DNA of 42,349 bases from Oscillospiraceae bacterium (GTDB lineage: Bacteria > Bacillota > Clostridia > Oscillospirales > Ruminococcaceae): positions 1 to 42,349 of the forward strand of contig JAAYCI010000024.1 in the NCBI GenBank assembly GCA_012729855.1, read 5' to 3'. The notes under the pieces are model-generated. The model was not told where the DNA came from. It saw only the letters and a list, made by a program, of their open reading frames with translations, and searched no databases. Positions 8,307 through 16,448 of the stretch are shown here, in pieces. Every line of letters begins with the position of its first letter. Position 1 is the first letter of the stretch. A program made the position numbers and the translations under genes.

Positions 8307-8341
8307 AACAAGATGTATTCACTGGGCGAATACATCTTGTT
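8307..8341. repeat. Perfect 14-bp hairpin
   Basis: Arms 8307-8320 and 8328-8341 are exact reverse complements around the loop ACTGGGC. The sequence is AT-rich in a GC-rich genome and lies about 265 bases before the thiamine-diphosphate enzyme. It precedes the predicted promoter and so is probably not part of that leader. Confidence 0.6.
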
Positions 8342-8428
8342 GCGCTTTTGATAAAACCCGACTGCTTTTTTGGTGGTTCTATACATGAAATGGGGGCGTT
8401 TTGGGGCGTCATCGGTGCTATTCTGGAA

Positions 8429-8458
8429 TTGGACTTTGGGCTTTTTCGCTGGTATACT
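8429..8458 (+). promoter_or_regulatory. Promoter of the thiamine-diphosphate enzyme
   Basis: TTGGAC (8429-8434), an 18-base spacer and TATACT (8453-8458), with a TGG extension just before the -10 box (TG-G-TATACT). The predicted leader is about 140 bases long. Confidence 0.55.
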
Positions 8459-8606
8459 GGCTATAAGACACGTCACCCACCAGAGCCCCGGGCGGCGGCA
8501 AAAAGGCAGGGACGTTCCGCCGGCGCAATGGCCGGCCAGGCGCACCGCCCCCGCCCGGAACCAAGGTACGCCCCACAACCTACCCCACACAGAAAGGAAG
8601 GGTTTT

Positions 8607-10298
8607 ATGGCGCAGATTAGCGGAGGCGAGCTGTTTGCTCGCGCACTGAAAAAAGAGGGCATCGACTGTGTGTTCACGCTGAGCGGCGGGCACATCATGA
8701 GCATTTTGTATGGCTGCCGCGACATTGGCATGCGGGTGGTGGACACCCGGCACGAGTGTGCCGCCGGCTATGCGGCCAACGCCTACGCCGTAACGTCGGG
8801 CCGGCCCGGCGTGCTGATAACCACCGCGGGCCCCGGCGTGACCAACGCCACCACCGCCATGGCCGAAGCGTTTGACACCGGCGTGCCGCTGGTGCACATT
8901 GGCGGCGCCTCGCCCCGTGTGGAAAATGAGACCGCCCCGCTGCAGAACGTGAAGAGCTTCCAGGCGATGGAGGTGTTCAGCAAATGGGCGCGTGTTATTC
9001 ATGACGCGCACCGTATTCCCGAGTATGTGGCCATGGCGTTCCGCTACGCGCTGGACGACACCCCGGGGCCGGTGTACCTGGAGATTTCCACCGATGTGCT
9101 GCGCCAGAAGCTGGATGAGGACACCATTTACTGGCCGGAGGCCTACCGCACCGAAGCCCAGCCCTGGGGCGACCCCGAGCTGATTGACAAGGCGGCCCAA
9201 TGGCTGGTGGAAGCCGAGCGCCCCGCCATTCTGGTGGGCGACCACGCCCGTTTTTCCACCAAGCACGCCGCCGCCATAGGCGAGCTGGCCCGCTACCTGG
9301 ACATGCCCGTGCAGGCCACCACGCTGGCCCGCGGGGTGTTTGGCAGCGAATATGACGACGCGAACTTTACCGAGAGCGCGGGCGCCACGGGCGCAGCCGA
9401 CGTGCTGCTGGAGCTGGGCGTGAACCACACCCACCAGGTGGGCAAGGGCCGCAAGCCCCGCTACAACAGCGACAAGCGCATTATGGTGCACCCCGACGTG
9501 ACCAAGGTTGGCTACAACGCCCCGGCGCATATTGGCATAGTGGCCGGCGCCAGCGAGGCGGCCACCCAGCTGTTGGCCGCCGTGAAAGCCAAAACCGCCG
9601 CCCGCAGCGGCACCGCCTGGATGCAGGAGGCCAAAAAGCTGAACGACGCCTTCCAGCAGGATTACCTGGACGCCCGCACCGATACCATGCAGCCCCCGCA
9701 CCCCGGCCGCTGTGCCTGGGAGGTGGCCAAGTTTGTGGCCGAGGAAGAGCGTGACTGGCACGTGGTGTGCGATGGCGGCGACTCCTCCACCTGGATTTTC
9801 AACGAGGCCAAGGCCGGCTACCCCGGCCAAGTGCTGCGCTATGGCCCCTTGGGCACCATTGGCGTGGGCGCCGGCATGACGCTGGGCGGCCACATGGCCG
9901 ACGGCAAGCCGGTGCTGTACTACACCGGCGACGGCAGCTTCGGCTTCTACTCCATGGAGTTTGACACCTTTGCCCGCTTTAAGGTGCCGGTGGTTTGCGT
10001 TATTTCCAACGACTCCGCTTGGGGTATGATCAAGCTTTCGCAGGCCATTGCCAACGCCGACTATGTGAAGGAGCACGGCCACCTGGCCACCACACTGGAG
10101 CATATGCGCGCCTACCATGAACTGCCCAAAGCCTGGGGCGGCATTGGCGTGCTGGTAACCAAGTGGGAGGACATTGCCCCCGCCATTCGCAAGGTGCGCG
10201 ACAGCGGCATGCCCGGCATTGTGAACGTGCAGGTGGACGAAGAGGAGATGGGCCCCAGCACCAAGGCTTTTGCCGGGGTGCCGCCCACCAAGAAATAG
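8607..10298 (+). CDS. Thiamine-diphosphate-dependent enzyme (acetolactate synthase / oxalyl-CoA decarboxylase-like)
   Basis: 563-residue enzyme with the standard three domains: N-terminal pyrimidine-binding (catalytic Glu50 in TRHECAAGYAANAY), central Rossmann-like, and C-terminal diphosphate-binding with GDGSFGF (about residue 441) and the metal-binding SNDSAWGM about 25 residues later. Members of this superfamily cleave or join carbon-carbon bonds next to a carbonyl group. The HE.AAGYAA segment recalls oxalyl-CoA decarboxylase and 2-hydroxyacyl-CoA lyase as much as acetolactate synthase. No regulatory small subunit gene follows, which argues against branched-chain biosynthesis. It appears to be a single-gene unit: AAAGGAAGG precedes the ATG and a strong terminator follows. 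The exact substrate cannot be decided. Confidence 0.85.
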   Translation: MAQISGGELFARALKKEGIDCVFTLSGGHIMSILYGCRDIGMRVVDTRHECAAGYAANAYAVTSGRPGVLITTAGPGVTNATTAMAEAFDTGVPLVHIGGASPRVENETAPLQNVKSFQAMEVFSKWARVIHDAHRIPEYVAMAFRYALDDTPGPVYLEISTDVLRQKLDEDTIYWPEAYRTEAQPWGDPELIDKAAQWLVEAERPAILVGDHARFSTKHAAAIGELARYLDMPVQATTLARGVFGSEYDDANFTESAGATGAADVLLELGVNHTHQVGKGRKPRYNSDKRIMVHPDVTKVGYNAPAHIGIVAGASEAATQLLAAVKAKTAARSGTAWMQEAKKLNDAFQQDYLDARTDTMQPPHPGRCAWEVAKFVAEEERDWHVVCDGGDSSTWIFNEAKAGYPGQVLRYGPLGTIGVGAGMTLGGHMADGKPVLYYTGDGSFGFYSMEFDTFARFKVPVVCVISNDSAWGMIKLSQAIANADYVKEHGHLATTLEHMRAYHELPKAWGGIGVLVTKWEDIAPAIRKVRDSGMPGIVNVQVDEEEMGPSTKAFAGVPPTKK

Positions 10299-10353
10299 TA
10301 GACACCAGTCCCTGCCCATAGACCCATAGTTGGCAGATTCCTCCCGGACTGCC

Positions 10354-10396
10354 AACAGAAAAACGGGCCCGCGCAAGCGGCGCCCGTTTTTCTGTT
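10354..10396 (+). terminator. Intrinsic terminator of the thiamine-diphosphate enzyme gene
   Basis: A 15-bp stem (AACAGAAAAACGGGC pairing with GCCCGTTTTTCTGTT) around a 13-base loop, with GC-rich inner pairs and a TTTTT run in the right arm, 55 bases after the stop codon. Confidence 0.75.
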
Positions 10397-10415
10397 GCGC
10401 GGAAATGCGCTATTT

Positions 10416-10545
10416 TATACTAGAACCACTTCAAAACCGAGACGGTTTTGAAGCCGCGCATAACAATGCGCGGAAATCGCCCAGAGGGCGATTGGTTCGC
10501 CGTTTCATAGTCAAACGCACACCTTATAGGTGTGCGTTTGACTAT
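10416..10545. repeat. Four-hairpin repeat, copy A
   Basis: Begins with TATACTAGAACCACTTC and holds four hairpins in a row: 10429-10453 (11 bp, loop AGA), 10454-10473 (8 bp, loop AACA), 10475-10493 (8 bp, loop AGA) and 10507-10545 (17 bp, loop TTATA). A close second copy is at 25267-25439. The first stem has CCG/CGG here and CTG/CAG there, a compensatory change that keeps pairing. The copy lies in a convergent intergenic region directly after a terminator. Confidence 0.8.
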
Positions 10546-10555
10546 ATTGCCCATT

Positions 10556-10602
10556 AAAAAAGCGGGTTGGCCAGCCTGCTTTTGGCGGGCGGGCAACCCG
10601 CT
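10556..10602 (-). terminator. Intrinsic terminator of degV
   Basis: Read on the reverse strand: the stem AGCGGGTTG / CAACCCGCT (10561-10569 with 10594-10602), with an inner GC-rich stem, is followed by a run of Ts (A-run at 10556-10560 on the plus strand). Confidence 0.7.
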
Positions 10603-10664
10603 GGAAAATAGCGGATAAATGCTTTGAAAATACGCTTTAAATGGGGCATGTAGTTGGCAATTGC

Positions 10665-11543
10665 CTATGGCCGTGCGCGGCGCTCGCCCATAAAAACGAT
10701 GGCGATGGCGTCTGGCCCGGTGTTGGACGCCACGGCCGAGCCCAGCTTGAAGATGCTGAGGGGCGGCACCCCAAAGCGCTTTTCGCACCGGGCGGCAAGG
10801 TCGTCCATGATGGCCTGATCGGTGCCGCCCACCATGTATTCGGGCGGGTGGACCATGCGCTGGGCAGCGTGGTCCAGCAGGGCGGGCAGCACGTCTTTGT
10901 CGCCACGTACCTTGCGCTGCACCACGCTCACGCCGTCATTCAGGCTGACGATGGGGCGCAGGCCCAGCAGCTCGCCCGCGAAGGCCGCCGCCGCGCTGAT
11001 GCGCCCGCTTTTTTTCATAAACTTGAGGCTGAACGCCCCCAGCACGATCTCCACCCGGCGGAAGACATCCTCCAGCCAGGCGACCACGGTGTCCATGCTG
11101 GCGCCCTTTTCCAGCTTGCGGGCAGCCTCTACCACATACCAGCCGTAGGCCATGGAGTAGGCGTGGCTGTCCACCACGTGAATGCGCATTTTGCTTTCGG
11201 GGTGCAGCTGGTGGAAGCGCTTGGCGGCCAGCACGGCGGCGTCGTGGGTGTTGGAGCCGCCGGCGTTGATGGAGACGTAGAGCACCTCTTCGATGCCGGC
11301 GGCGTCGTAATCCTCGAACTGCAGCAGATAGCGCGGCAGCGGGATGTGGGACGTGCTGGGCAGCCCCTGGCTGTTGCGCAAAAGGTCATAGTATTGGTCA
11401 AAATTGAAGTCTACCCGCTCGCTGTAAGCCTTGCCGTCCAGCGAGATACCGAAGCTGAGAATATCGACAGGGCTTTGCTCGGCAAGGTCGTAGGGCAGGT
11501 CGCAGGCGGAATCTGTGAGCACGGCAAAGGGTTTATCGGGCAT
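10665..11543 (-). CDS. DegV-family fatty-acid-binding protein
   Basis: 292-residue protein of the DegV family, which binds a fatty acid; characterised members (FakB) present fatty acids to the kinase FakA for phospholipid synthesis. Typical motifs are visible: VLTDSACDLP at the N terminus, SQGLPSTSHIP in the region that holds the lipid carboxylate, VDSHAYSMAYGW in the middle, and GRISAAAAFAGELLGLRPI. GAGGAG precedes the ATG by about 11 bases. No fakA homologue is in the window. Expression is probably separate from the pdxK-trmL pair upstream, since more than 200 bases intervene. Confidence 0.9.
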   Translation of the reverse strand: MPDKPFAVLTDSACDLPYDLAEQSPVDILSFGISLDGKAYSERVDFNFDQYYDLLRNSQGLPSTSHIPLPRYLLQFEDYDAAGIEEVLYVSINAGGSNTHDAAVLAAKRFHQLHPESKMRIHVVDSHAYSMAYGWYVVEAARKLEKGASMDTVVAWLEDVFRRVEIVLGAFSLKFMKKSGRISAAAAFAGELLGLRPIVSLNDGVSVVQRKVRGDKDVLPALLDHAAQRMVHPPEYMVGGTDQAIMDDLAARCEKRFGVPPLSIFKLGSAVASNTGPDAIAIVFMGERRARP

Positions 11544-11609
11544 GGTTTGTCACACTCCTCAAGTGGTGCGGGCCGCAACCCCGCTACAGGCGTATTGTTG
11601 GGCGGCACC

Positions 11610-11639
11610 GGCGGCGCGTTCCTCCCCGAATGCGCCGCC
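11610..11639. other. GC-rich hairpin between trmL and degV
   Basis: GGCGGCGC pairs with GCGCCGCC around a 14-base loop in the 204-base gap between the two reverse-strand genes. No T-run is seen on either side, so this may be a weak or Rho-dependent stop, or just RNA structure. Confidence 0.35.
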
Positions 11640-11747
11640 GAACCTATCCACCGCCCTGCCACGCGGCTGCTTTCTCAGGCTGGAAACAGCCATGTGGGCG
11701 GTGGGCTACAGGGGCATGCCCCTGGGAATCCGCATTTTTGAAACTTT

Positions 11748-12194
11748 TCAGGCCAGCGACGGCCAGCCCCATTGGCGCAGGGCCTCGTAGGCGCCCACGG
11801 CCACGGTGTTGGACAGGTTGAGGCTGCGCAGGTGCCCCCGCATGGGCAGGCGCACGCAGGTGCCGGCGTGGGCGGCCAGCAGGCTTTCCGGCAGGCCGGC
11901 GTCCTCGCGGCCAAATACCAGGCAGCAGCCGGGCGGGTAGGTGGCTTCGGTGTAAAAGCGGGTGGCCTTGGTGGTGAAGCAGTAAAGGGGGCCCGGCGGG
12001 GCGGCCAGAAAATCGGCCAGGGTGGCGTGGTGCTGTACGTTCAGCTTGTCCCAGTAGTCCAGCCCGGCGCGCTTGAGCTTGGCATCGGTGATGGTGAAGC
12101 CCAGCGGGCCCACCAAGTGCAGCGCCGCGCCCGTGCAGGCACAGGTGCGGGCAATGTTGCCGGTGTTTTGGGGGATTTGCGGCTCCACCAACAC
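11748..12194 (-). CDS. trmL: tRNA (cytidine(34)/uridine(34)-2'-O)-methyltransferase
   Basis: SPOUT-class methyltransferase (TrmL/YibK) of 148 residues that methylates the ribose of the wobble base in tRNA-Leu isoacceptors, using S-adenosylmethionine. Family motifs: EPQIPQNTGNIARTC at the N terminus, LVFGREDAGLP in the knot, and the knot-forming C terminus with RSLNLSNTVAVGAYEALRQ. The annotated start is GTG at 12194. An in-frame CTG at 12203 would give the N terminus HIVLVEPQ, which matches the family better, but neither has a well-spaced ribosome binding site. The start therefore remains uncertain. Confidence 0.9.
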   Translation of the reverse strand: MLVEPQIPQNTGNIARTCACTGAALHLVGPLGFTITDAKLKRAGLDYWDKLNVQHHATLADFLAAPPGPLYCFTTKATRFYTEATYPPGCCLVFGREDAGLPESLLAAHAGTCVRLPMRGHLRSLNLSNTVAVGAYEALRQWGWPSLA

Positions 12195-12279
12195 GATGTG
12201 CAGCTGCTGTGCCAGACCACCGCCCCCTCACTTCCGGGGCATGCCCGGATCATCTTGCCTTTAATACCATATTATATAG

Positions 12280-13104
12280 TCAGCTGGATAACATGGGCAG
12301 GAAGGGTTCCAGCCACAGGCCGTGGCGGGGCTCGCCGCCGCCCGCGTACGTAGCGGCGGCCGCGGCCGCAATGAAGCGGACGGCTGTTTCGATGGCGGCG
12401 GGCAGGGCATCGCCGCGCAAGAGGCGGCCCAGCAGGGCCGCGGTGAAGGCGTCGCCGGCGCCGGGGTAGCTTTGCGGCACGGCCTGCACGGGTGTGGGGA
12501 AGGTGCCGTCGGCCTTGCTGCGGGCCAGCACCGCCATGCCGCCGTTTGGCGCGGGAATGCCGGTGACCACCACCGTTTGCCCCTGGGCGGAAAGCGCCTC
12601 CAGCCGGGCGGCACGGGCGGCGGCATCCGGCGGGGGCACGGCGGGGTCGGCGCCTGCCAGCAGGGCGGCCTCGGTGTGGTTGGGGGTGATGATATCCGCC
12701 ATGCGGCAGAGCCGCCGCCAGCGGGCCACGGCGTTCTTTGGCAGGCCGCCGTAAAGCTTGCCGCCGTCGGCCATGGCGGGGTCGGCCAGTTTGAGGGCGG
12801 CGGGGTATTGGGCGAAGGCCGCCTCGGCCAGGCTGAACTGGGCGGCGCTGCACAGGTAGCCCAGGAGAACGGCGTCGAAGGTGATGCCCTCCCGCTGCCA
12901 CTGCCGCAGGGCGGCGGCGGCAAAGGGGGCTAAATCCTGTTTTTCCACCGGGCCAAAGCCGCCGGTGTGGGTGGAAAAAAGCGCCGTGGGCAGGCAGCAG
13001 GCCTGCACGCCGCAGGCGGCCAGCACCGGCAGGGCACTGGAGGCCGCGGCCCGGCCAACGACCGACAGGTCCATGATACACAGCACCCGTTTGGGCTGTT
13101 CCAT
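12280..13104 (-). CDS. Pyridoxal/pyridoxamine kinase (PdxK/PdxY-type)
   Basis: 274-residue ribokinase-superfamily enzyme that phosphorylates B6 vitamers for salvage to pyridoxal phosphate. Visible motifs: the substrate-site FSTHTGGFG near residue 45, DPAMADGGKLY, ITPNHTEAALL, VTGIP, and the anion-hole/catalytic PGAGDAFTAALLGRLL near the C terminus. GGAGG lies eight bases before the ATG. trmL follows 85 bases downstream on the same strand, with a possible TATAAT box between them (12271-12276, reverse strand). The pathway role is inferred from the family; the preferred vitamer cannot be read from the sequence. Confidence 0.88.
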   Translation of the reverse strand: MEQPKRVLCIMDLSVVGRAAASSALPVLAACGVQACCLPTALFSTHTGGFGPVEKQDLAPFAAAALRQWQREGITFDAVLLGYLCSAAQFSLAEAAFAQYPAALKLADPAMADGGKLYGGLPKNAVARWRRLCRMADIITPNHTEAALLAGADPAVPPPDAAARAARLEALSAQGQTVVVTGIPAPNGGMAVLARSKADGTFPTPVQAVPQSYPGAGDAFTAALLGRLLRGDALPAAIETAVRFIAAAAAATYAGGGEPRHGLWLEPFLPMLSS

Positions 13105-13281
13105 CGGCGTTTCCTCCCCATGGCAGGCGGCCTTGCGCGAAAGCCGCTGTATTTGGCTATGCGGGAAATATTATACCCAAAACCCGGCGCGAATGCAATT
13201 TGAACTTTGCGCTGCACCCTGCGCCCGGGGATGCCGAATGCAGACTGTACAATAACGCCGGGCCGCCAAAGCACAAAACTG

Positions 13282-13310
13282 TTGCAAAAGCCAAGCTGAT
13301 TGTGTAAAAT
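13282..13310 (+). promoter_or_regulatory. Promoter of the PucR/CdaR-like regulator
   Basis: TTGCAA (13282-13287), a 17-base spacer and TAAAAT (13305-13310), about 85 bases before the start codon, in an AT-richer stretch. Confidence 0.5.
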
Positions 13311-13396
13311 GAATATGATTCGCTTTTTAGATTTGTGAAACCTTACAAGTTTTGGGGCACGTTTGCGGCAAGCAGCGGGAAAGGACGGAGGCGACT

Positions 13397-14482
13397 ATGG
13401 CAAACCGGGTTTTTCAAAGCGTGATATTCCAGATGAAGGAATCCCTTGCCCACACGGTAGGTGTGGTGGATATGGGCGGCGTGGTGGTGGCATGCTCTGA
13501 CATTGCGCGCGTGGGCGAAACGCGGCCTGCCGCCGCCGAGGGCCTGAGCGCCGCGCTGGAGGGCTTTGTGCTGGACGGCGTGACCTACCACCCCTTTGTG
13601 CCGGGGCAGCGCAGCGAATATGCCGCTTTTGTGGAGGGCGCCGACGTGGAGGCCGGCCAGCTGGCCGCCATGCTGGCGGTGAGCTTGCAGAACATTCTTT
13701 TGTACCACGACGAAAAGCACGACAAGGCCAACTTTATTAAAAACGTGGTGCTGGAAAATATTTTGCCGGGCGACATTTACGCCAAGGCCCGGGAGCTGCA
13801 CTTTGCCACCGACGTGGAGCGGGTGGTGCTGCTGATACGCGTGACCAGCGGGACGGATATCAGCGCTTACGACATAGTGAGCGGGCTGTTCCCCGACAAG
13901 CAGAAGGACTTTGTGTTCAACGTGAACGAGAACGACACCGTGCTGGCCAAGGAGATATGGCGCGGCATTGATGAGAACGACATACAAAAGCTGGCCACCT
14001 CCATTGTGGACACGCTGAACGGCGAGCATTACATTCGCGCGGTGGTGGGCATTGGCACCCCCATTGGCAACATACGCGATTTGGCCGCCAGCTTTAAAGA
14101 GGCCCAAATTGCGCTGGAAGTGGGCAAGGTTTTTGACGCCGAGCAGAGCATTGTAAGCTACAACCACCTGGGCATTGCCCGGCTGATATACCAATTGCCC
14201 ACCACTTTATGTGAAATGTTCTTGAAAGAAGTGTTCAACCAGGGCAGCATTGACAGCCTGGACGACGAGACGCTCTTCACCATCCAGCGCTTTTTTGAGA
14301 ACAACCTGAACGTGAGCGAGACCAGCCGCGGGCTGTTTGTGCACCGTAATACGTTGGTTTACCGCCTGGAGAAGATAAAGAAGCTGACGGGGCTGGACCT
14401 GCGGGAATTTGACGATGCGATTGTGTTCAAGGTGGCGCTGATGGTGAAGAAGTACCTGAACGCCAGCCCGGCGAAATATTGA
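13397..14482 (+). CDS. PucR/CdaR-type transcriptional regulator
   Basis: 361-residue regulator. The C-terminal part (LNVSETSRGLFVHRNTLVYR, about residues 310-330, followed by LEKIKKLTGLDLREFDDAI) is the helix-turn-helix of the PucR/CdaR family. The middle resembles the GGDEF-like ligand domain found in CdaR-type proteins (IRVTSGTDISAYDIV to VVGIGTPIGNIRDLAASF), with no intact GGDEF motif. The N-terminal 100 residues are a sensor-like region (VGVVDMGGVVVACSD). GGAGG precedes the ATG by seven bases. It lies just upstream of ftsE but is separated from it by a probable terminator. The ligand and targets are unknown. Confidence 0.8.
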   Translation: MANRVFQSVIFQMKESLAHTVGVVDMGGVVVACSDIARVGETRPAAAEGLSAALEGFVLDGVTYHPFVPGQRSEYAAFVEGADVEAGQLAAMLAVSLQNILLYHDEKHDKANFIKNVVLENILPGDIYAKARELHFATDVERVVLLIRVTSGTDISAYDIVSGLFPDKQKDFVFNVNENDTVLAKEIWRGIDENDIQKLATSIVDTLNGEHYIRAVVGIGTPIGNIRDLAASFKEAQIALEVGKVFDAEQSIVSYNHLGIARLIYQLPTTLCEMFLKEVFNQGSIDSLDDETLFTIQRFFENNLNVSETSRGLFVHRNTLVYRLEKIKKLTGLDLREFDDAIVFKVALMVKKYLNASPAKY

Positions 14483-14505
14483 TAAAATACCCGGAACATG
14501 GTACT

Positions 14506-14535
14506 ATGGGACTGTTGCAAGCGCAGCAGTCCCAT
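14506..14535 (+). terminator. Probable terminator after the PucR-like gene
   Basis: A 12-bp stem with one G-T pair (ATGGGACTGTTG with CAGCAGTCCCAT) and loop CAAGCG, followed by TTATTGT. It lies 23 bases after the stop codon. The tail is short, so termination may be partial. Confidence 0.5.
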
Positions 14536-14628
14536 TTATTGTAAGCTGTTTGGCCGGGGGTACGCCGGCCGGCGGCCGCTATAGGGCAGCAGCCGTTGCC
14601 CGCACTTTGCAAGGAGATCATAACACTC

Positions 14629-15348
14629 ATGGCTAAAAAACCCATCATTGCGGACAGCTCGGTGATGATAAGCCTCACCAAGGTGAAAAAGGTATACCCG
14701 GGCGGGCACACGGCGCTGGATAATGTGAACCTGGAGATACGGCGCGGGGAATTTGTGTTTGTGCTGGGGCATTCGGGCGCCGGCAAAAGCACCTTCCTCA
14801 AGCTGATTTTGCGCGAGGAGGTGGCCACCAGCGGGCGTGTGGTGGTGGGCGGGCGCGATTTATCGCGCATTCGCCAGCGGGATATCCCCTACCTGCGGCG
14901 GGGCCTGGGCGTGGTGTTCCAGGACTTCCGGCTCATACCGTCGATGACGGCGTTTGAGAACGTGGCCTTTGCCATGCGGGTAACCAACATTGCCGAGCGG
15001 GAGATAAAAAAGCGGGTGCCCTACGTGCTGAACCTGGTGGGGCTGGCCGGCAAGGCCCGCAACTACCCGGCCGAGCTTTCGGGCGGCGAACAGCAGCGGG
15101 TGGCGCTGGCGCGCGCGCTGGTGCACTCGCCCCCCATCATCATTGCGGACGAGCCCACCGGCAACATTGACCCCGAGCTGAGCGTGGAGATTATGGAACT
15201 GCTGAAGGCCATCAACATGGTGGGTACCACCGTGGTGGTGGTGACACACGAGCACGACCTGGCCCAGCGTTTCTCTGAGCGCATTATTACCATAGACCAC
15301 GGGGCTGTGGTGGCCGACGACCAGACGAAGGGAGGCGGCGCGTTTTGA
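14629..15348 (+). CDS. ftsE: Cell-division ABC transporter ATP-binding protein FtsE
   Basis: 239-residue ATPase that pairs with FtsX and, in characterised bacteria, drives activation of peptidoglycan hydrolases during division or elongation. Walker A GHSGAGKST (about residues 46-54), the Q-loop VFQDFRLIP, signature LSGGEQQR, Walker B IIIADEPTGNID and the switch His in VVVTHEHD are all present. The start is ATG 14629, with AAGGAG 12 bases upstream. A later ATG before ISLTKVKKVYPGG would match the usual FtsE N terminus, so the first 11 residues are less certain. The stop codon overlaps the ftsX start. Confidence 0.94.
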   Translation: MAKKPIIADSSVMISLTKVKKVYPGGHTALDNVNLEIRRGEFVFVLGHSGAGKSTFLKLILREEVATSGRVVVGGRDLSRIRQRDIPYLRRGLGVVFQDFRLIPSMTAFENVAFAMRVTNIAEREIKKRVPYVLNLVGLAGKARNYPAELSGGEQQRVALARALVHSPPIIIADEPTGNIDPELSVEIMELLKAINMVGTTVVVVTHEHDLAQRFSERIITIDHGAVVADDQTKGGGAF

Positions 15349-16247
15349 GGCTGGGAGGCTTACGGTACCTGATAAAACAAGGCTGGCGCAACATGGGCGC
15401 CAACCGCCTGATGACCTTTGCCGGCGTGGGCGTGCTGACGGCCTGCTTTTTGATAACCGGCATAGCGGCGCTATTAAGCATGAACGTGGGGCGGGTGGTG
15501 GACCACCTGGCCAGCCTGAATGAGATCATCATTACCGTGAAGATGGACGTGGACGACGCCGAGGCCGAGGGCTACGGCGTGCAGCTGCGGGCGCTGCCCA
15601 ACGTGCAGGACGCGGAGTTTATCTCCAAGGCCGCCGCCTTTGACGAGGTGAAGGATCTTTTAAGCGACTACGGCGAGGGGCTGATGGACGGCATTGATCA
15701 TATCTTCCCCGCCAAGTACAATGTGACGGTGCAGGATATCAACTACATTGACGAGACCGACGCCCAGATACGGGCCCTGGACTGGGTGGAGCGCACCTAT
15801 GTGAGCAACGACATCACCAGCATCATGCTGACCATACGCAACGCCGTGACCTATGGCGGCTGGGGGCTGGTGATCGTGCTGGCGGTGGTGTCGGTGATTG
15901 TGATAAGCAACACCATACGCCTGACGGTGTTCGCCCGCCGGCGGGAGATCTCCATCATGAAATACGTGGGCGCCACCAATACCTTCATCCGCCTGCCCTT
16001 TTTTGTGGAGGGCATGACGGTGGGCATTATTGCCGGGGTGCTGGCCACGGGCATTATTTGCGGGGTGTACTACCTGGTGTACGAGTATATCCGCAGCATG
16101 TATAACGTGTGGATTATGAGCCTGATGGACAGCCTGATACCGCTGGGCGAGATATGGTACCTGGTGGCGGTAGGCACCATTCTGCTGGGCATGCTGCTGG
16201 GCGGCGTGGGCACAGCGTTCAGCGTGCGGAAGCATTTGAAGGTTTAG
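15345..16247 (+). CDS. ftsX: Cell-division permease-like protein FtsX
   Basis: 300-residue membrane partner of FtsE. The topology is typical: a first membrane helix at about residues 23-46, an extracellular domain of about 120 residues with the YNVTVQD segment, then three C-terminal helices beginning near WGLVIVLAVVSVIVISNTI. RRREISIMKYVGATNTFIRLPF is the conserved cytoplasmic coupling region. The start is TTG at 15345, overlapping the ftsE stop, with GGGAGG ten bases upstream. In Firmicutes, FtsEX activates a NlpC/P60 or M23 hydrolase; here the next gene is an S41-family protein that appears inactive. The TAG stop is the first point of repeat copy 1. Confidence 0.93.
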   Translation: MRLGGLRYLIKQGWRNMGANRLMTFAGVGVLTACFLITGIAALLSMNVGRVVDHLASLNEIIITVKMDVDDAEAEGYGVQLRALPNVQDAEFISKAAAFDEVKDLLSDYGEGLMDGIDHIFPAKYNVTVQDINYIDETDAQIRALDWVERTYVSNDITSIMLTIRNAVTYGGWGLVIVLAVVSVIVISNTIRLTVFARRREISIMKYVGATNTFIRLPFFVEGMTVGIIAGVLATGIICGVYYLVYEYIRSMYNVWIMSLMDSLIPLGEIWYLVAVGTILLGMLLGGVGTAFSVRKHLKV

Positions 16248-16390
16248 GGCCCGAAGGGCAAAATTTGGCTCGCATAGCAGAATCTAATCTTCACCACAAG
16301 ACTACGGCGAACAAATTTTCCCGCGCCCGGCGAAGAGTGCCCCGCAGGGGTGCTTTGAGCCGCAAGAGCGCCAAAGGCGCGAGGCGTGGG
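16247..16390 (+). repeat. TAG-abutting structured repeat, copy 1 (ftsX / S41-like gene)
   Basis: Starts on the last base of the ftsX stop codon. The outer stem pairs GGGC (16247-16250) with GCCC (16325-16328). The inner stem pairs GGG-C-AAAATTTG (16256-16267) with CAAATTTT-CCC (16312-16322), then TCGC (16270-16273) with GCGA (16307-16310). A second module is CCGCAAGA (16360-16367), the hairpin GCGCC-AAA-GGCGC (16368-16380) and GAGGCGTGGG (16381-16390). Other copies are at 21563 and 23854. It lies in the 201-base leader of the S41-like gene. Confidence 0.85.
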
Positions 16391-16448
16391 ATGGACCCCG
16401 AAGGAGCTCATCGGTTGTGAGGAACCAACGAAGGATTTGAGGATTTAA

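Larger units (their letters stand above)
7714..8606. other. 890-base gene-free region rich in palindromes
   Basis: No credible gene was found. From left to right: a TTACTTTCTTA/TAAGAAAGTAA hairpin (7774-7799) that may end the argS operon; a GC-rich stretch with a GGCCC-TTC-GGGCC type hairpin near 7908; a compound palindrome (8055-8223); a perfect 14-bp hairpin (8307-8341); and a promoter (8429-8458) for the next gene. Both strands of the compound palindrome translate to similar peptides (YCNSRHM and HCNSRHV), which is an effect of the palindrome and not coding evidence. Confidence 0.65.
10299..10664. other. Convergent intergenic region with two terminators and a hairpin repeat
   Basis: 366 bases between convergent genes. 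It contains a small TTGGCAG/CTGCCAA hairpin (10330-10355), the forward terminator (10354-10396), the four-hairpin repeat copy A (10416-10545), and the reverse-strand terminator of degV (10556-10602). No gene is seen. Confidence 0.7.

Noticed and set aside
8016-8400. Small frames on both strands with similar peptides (CNSRH)
   Set aside because: The similarity comes from the palindrome at 8055-8223 and is not evidence for coding.
8252-8746. Reverse frame ending in a Tyr/Asn-rich peptide, considered as a transposase remnant
   Set aside because: It runs through the promoter and start of the thiamine-diphosphate gene, part of it is translation of the 8307-8341 hairpin, and no transposase motif is visible.
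10641-11741. 366-codon forward frame opposite degV
   Set aside because: Shadow frame; the DegV motifs and ribosome site are on the reverse strand.
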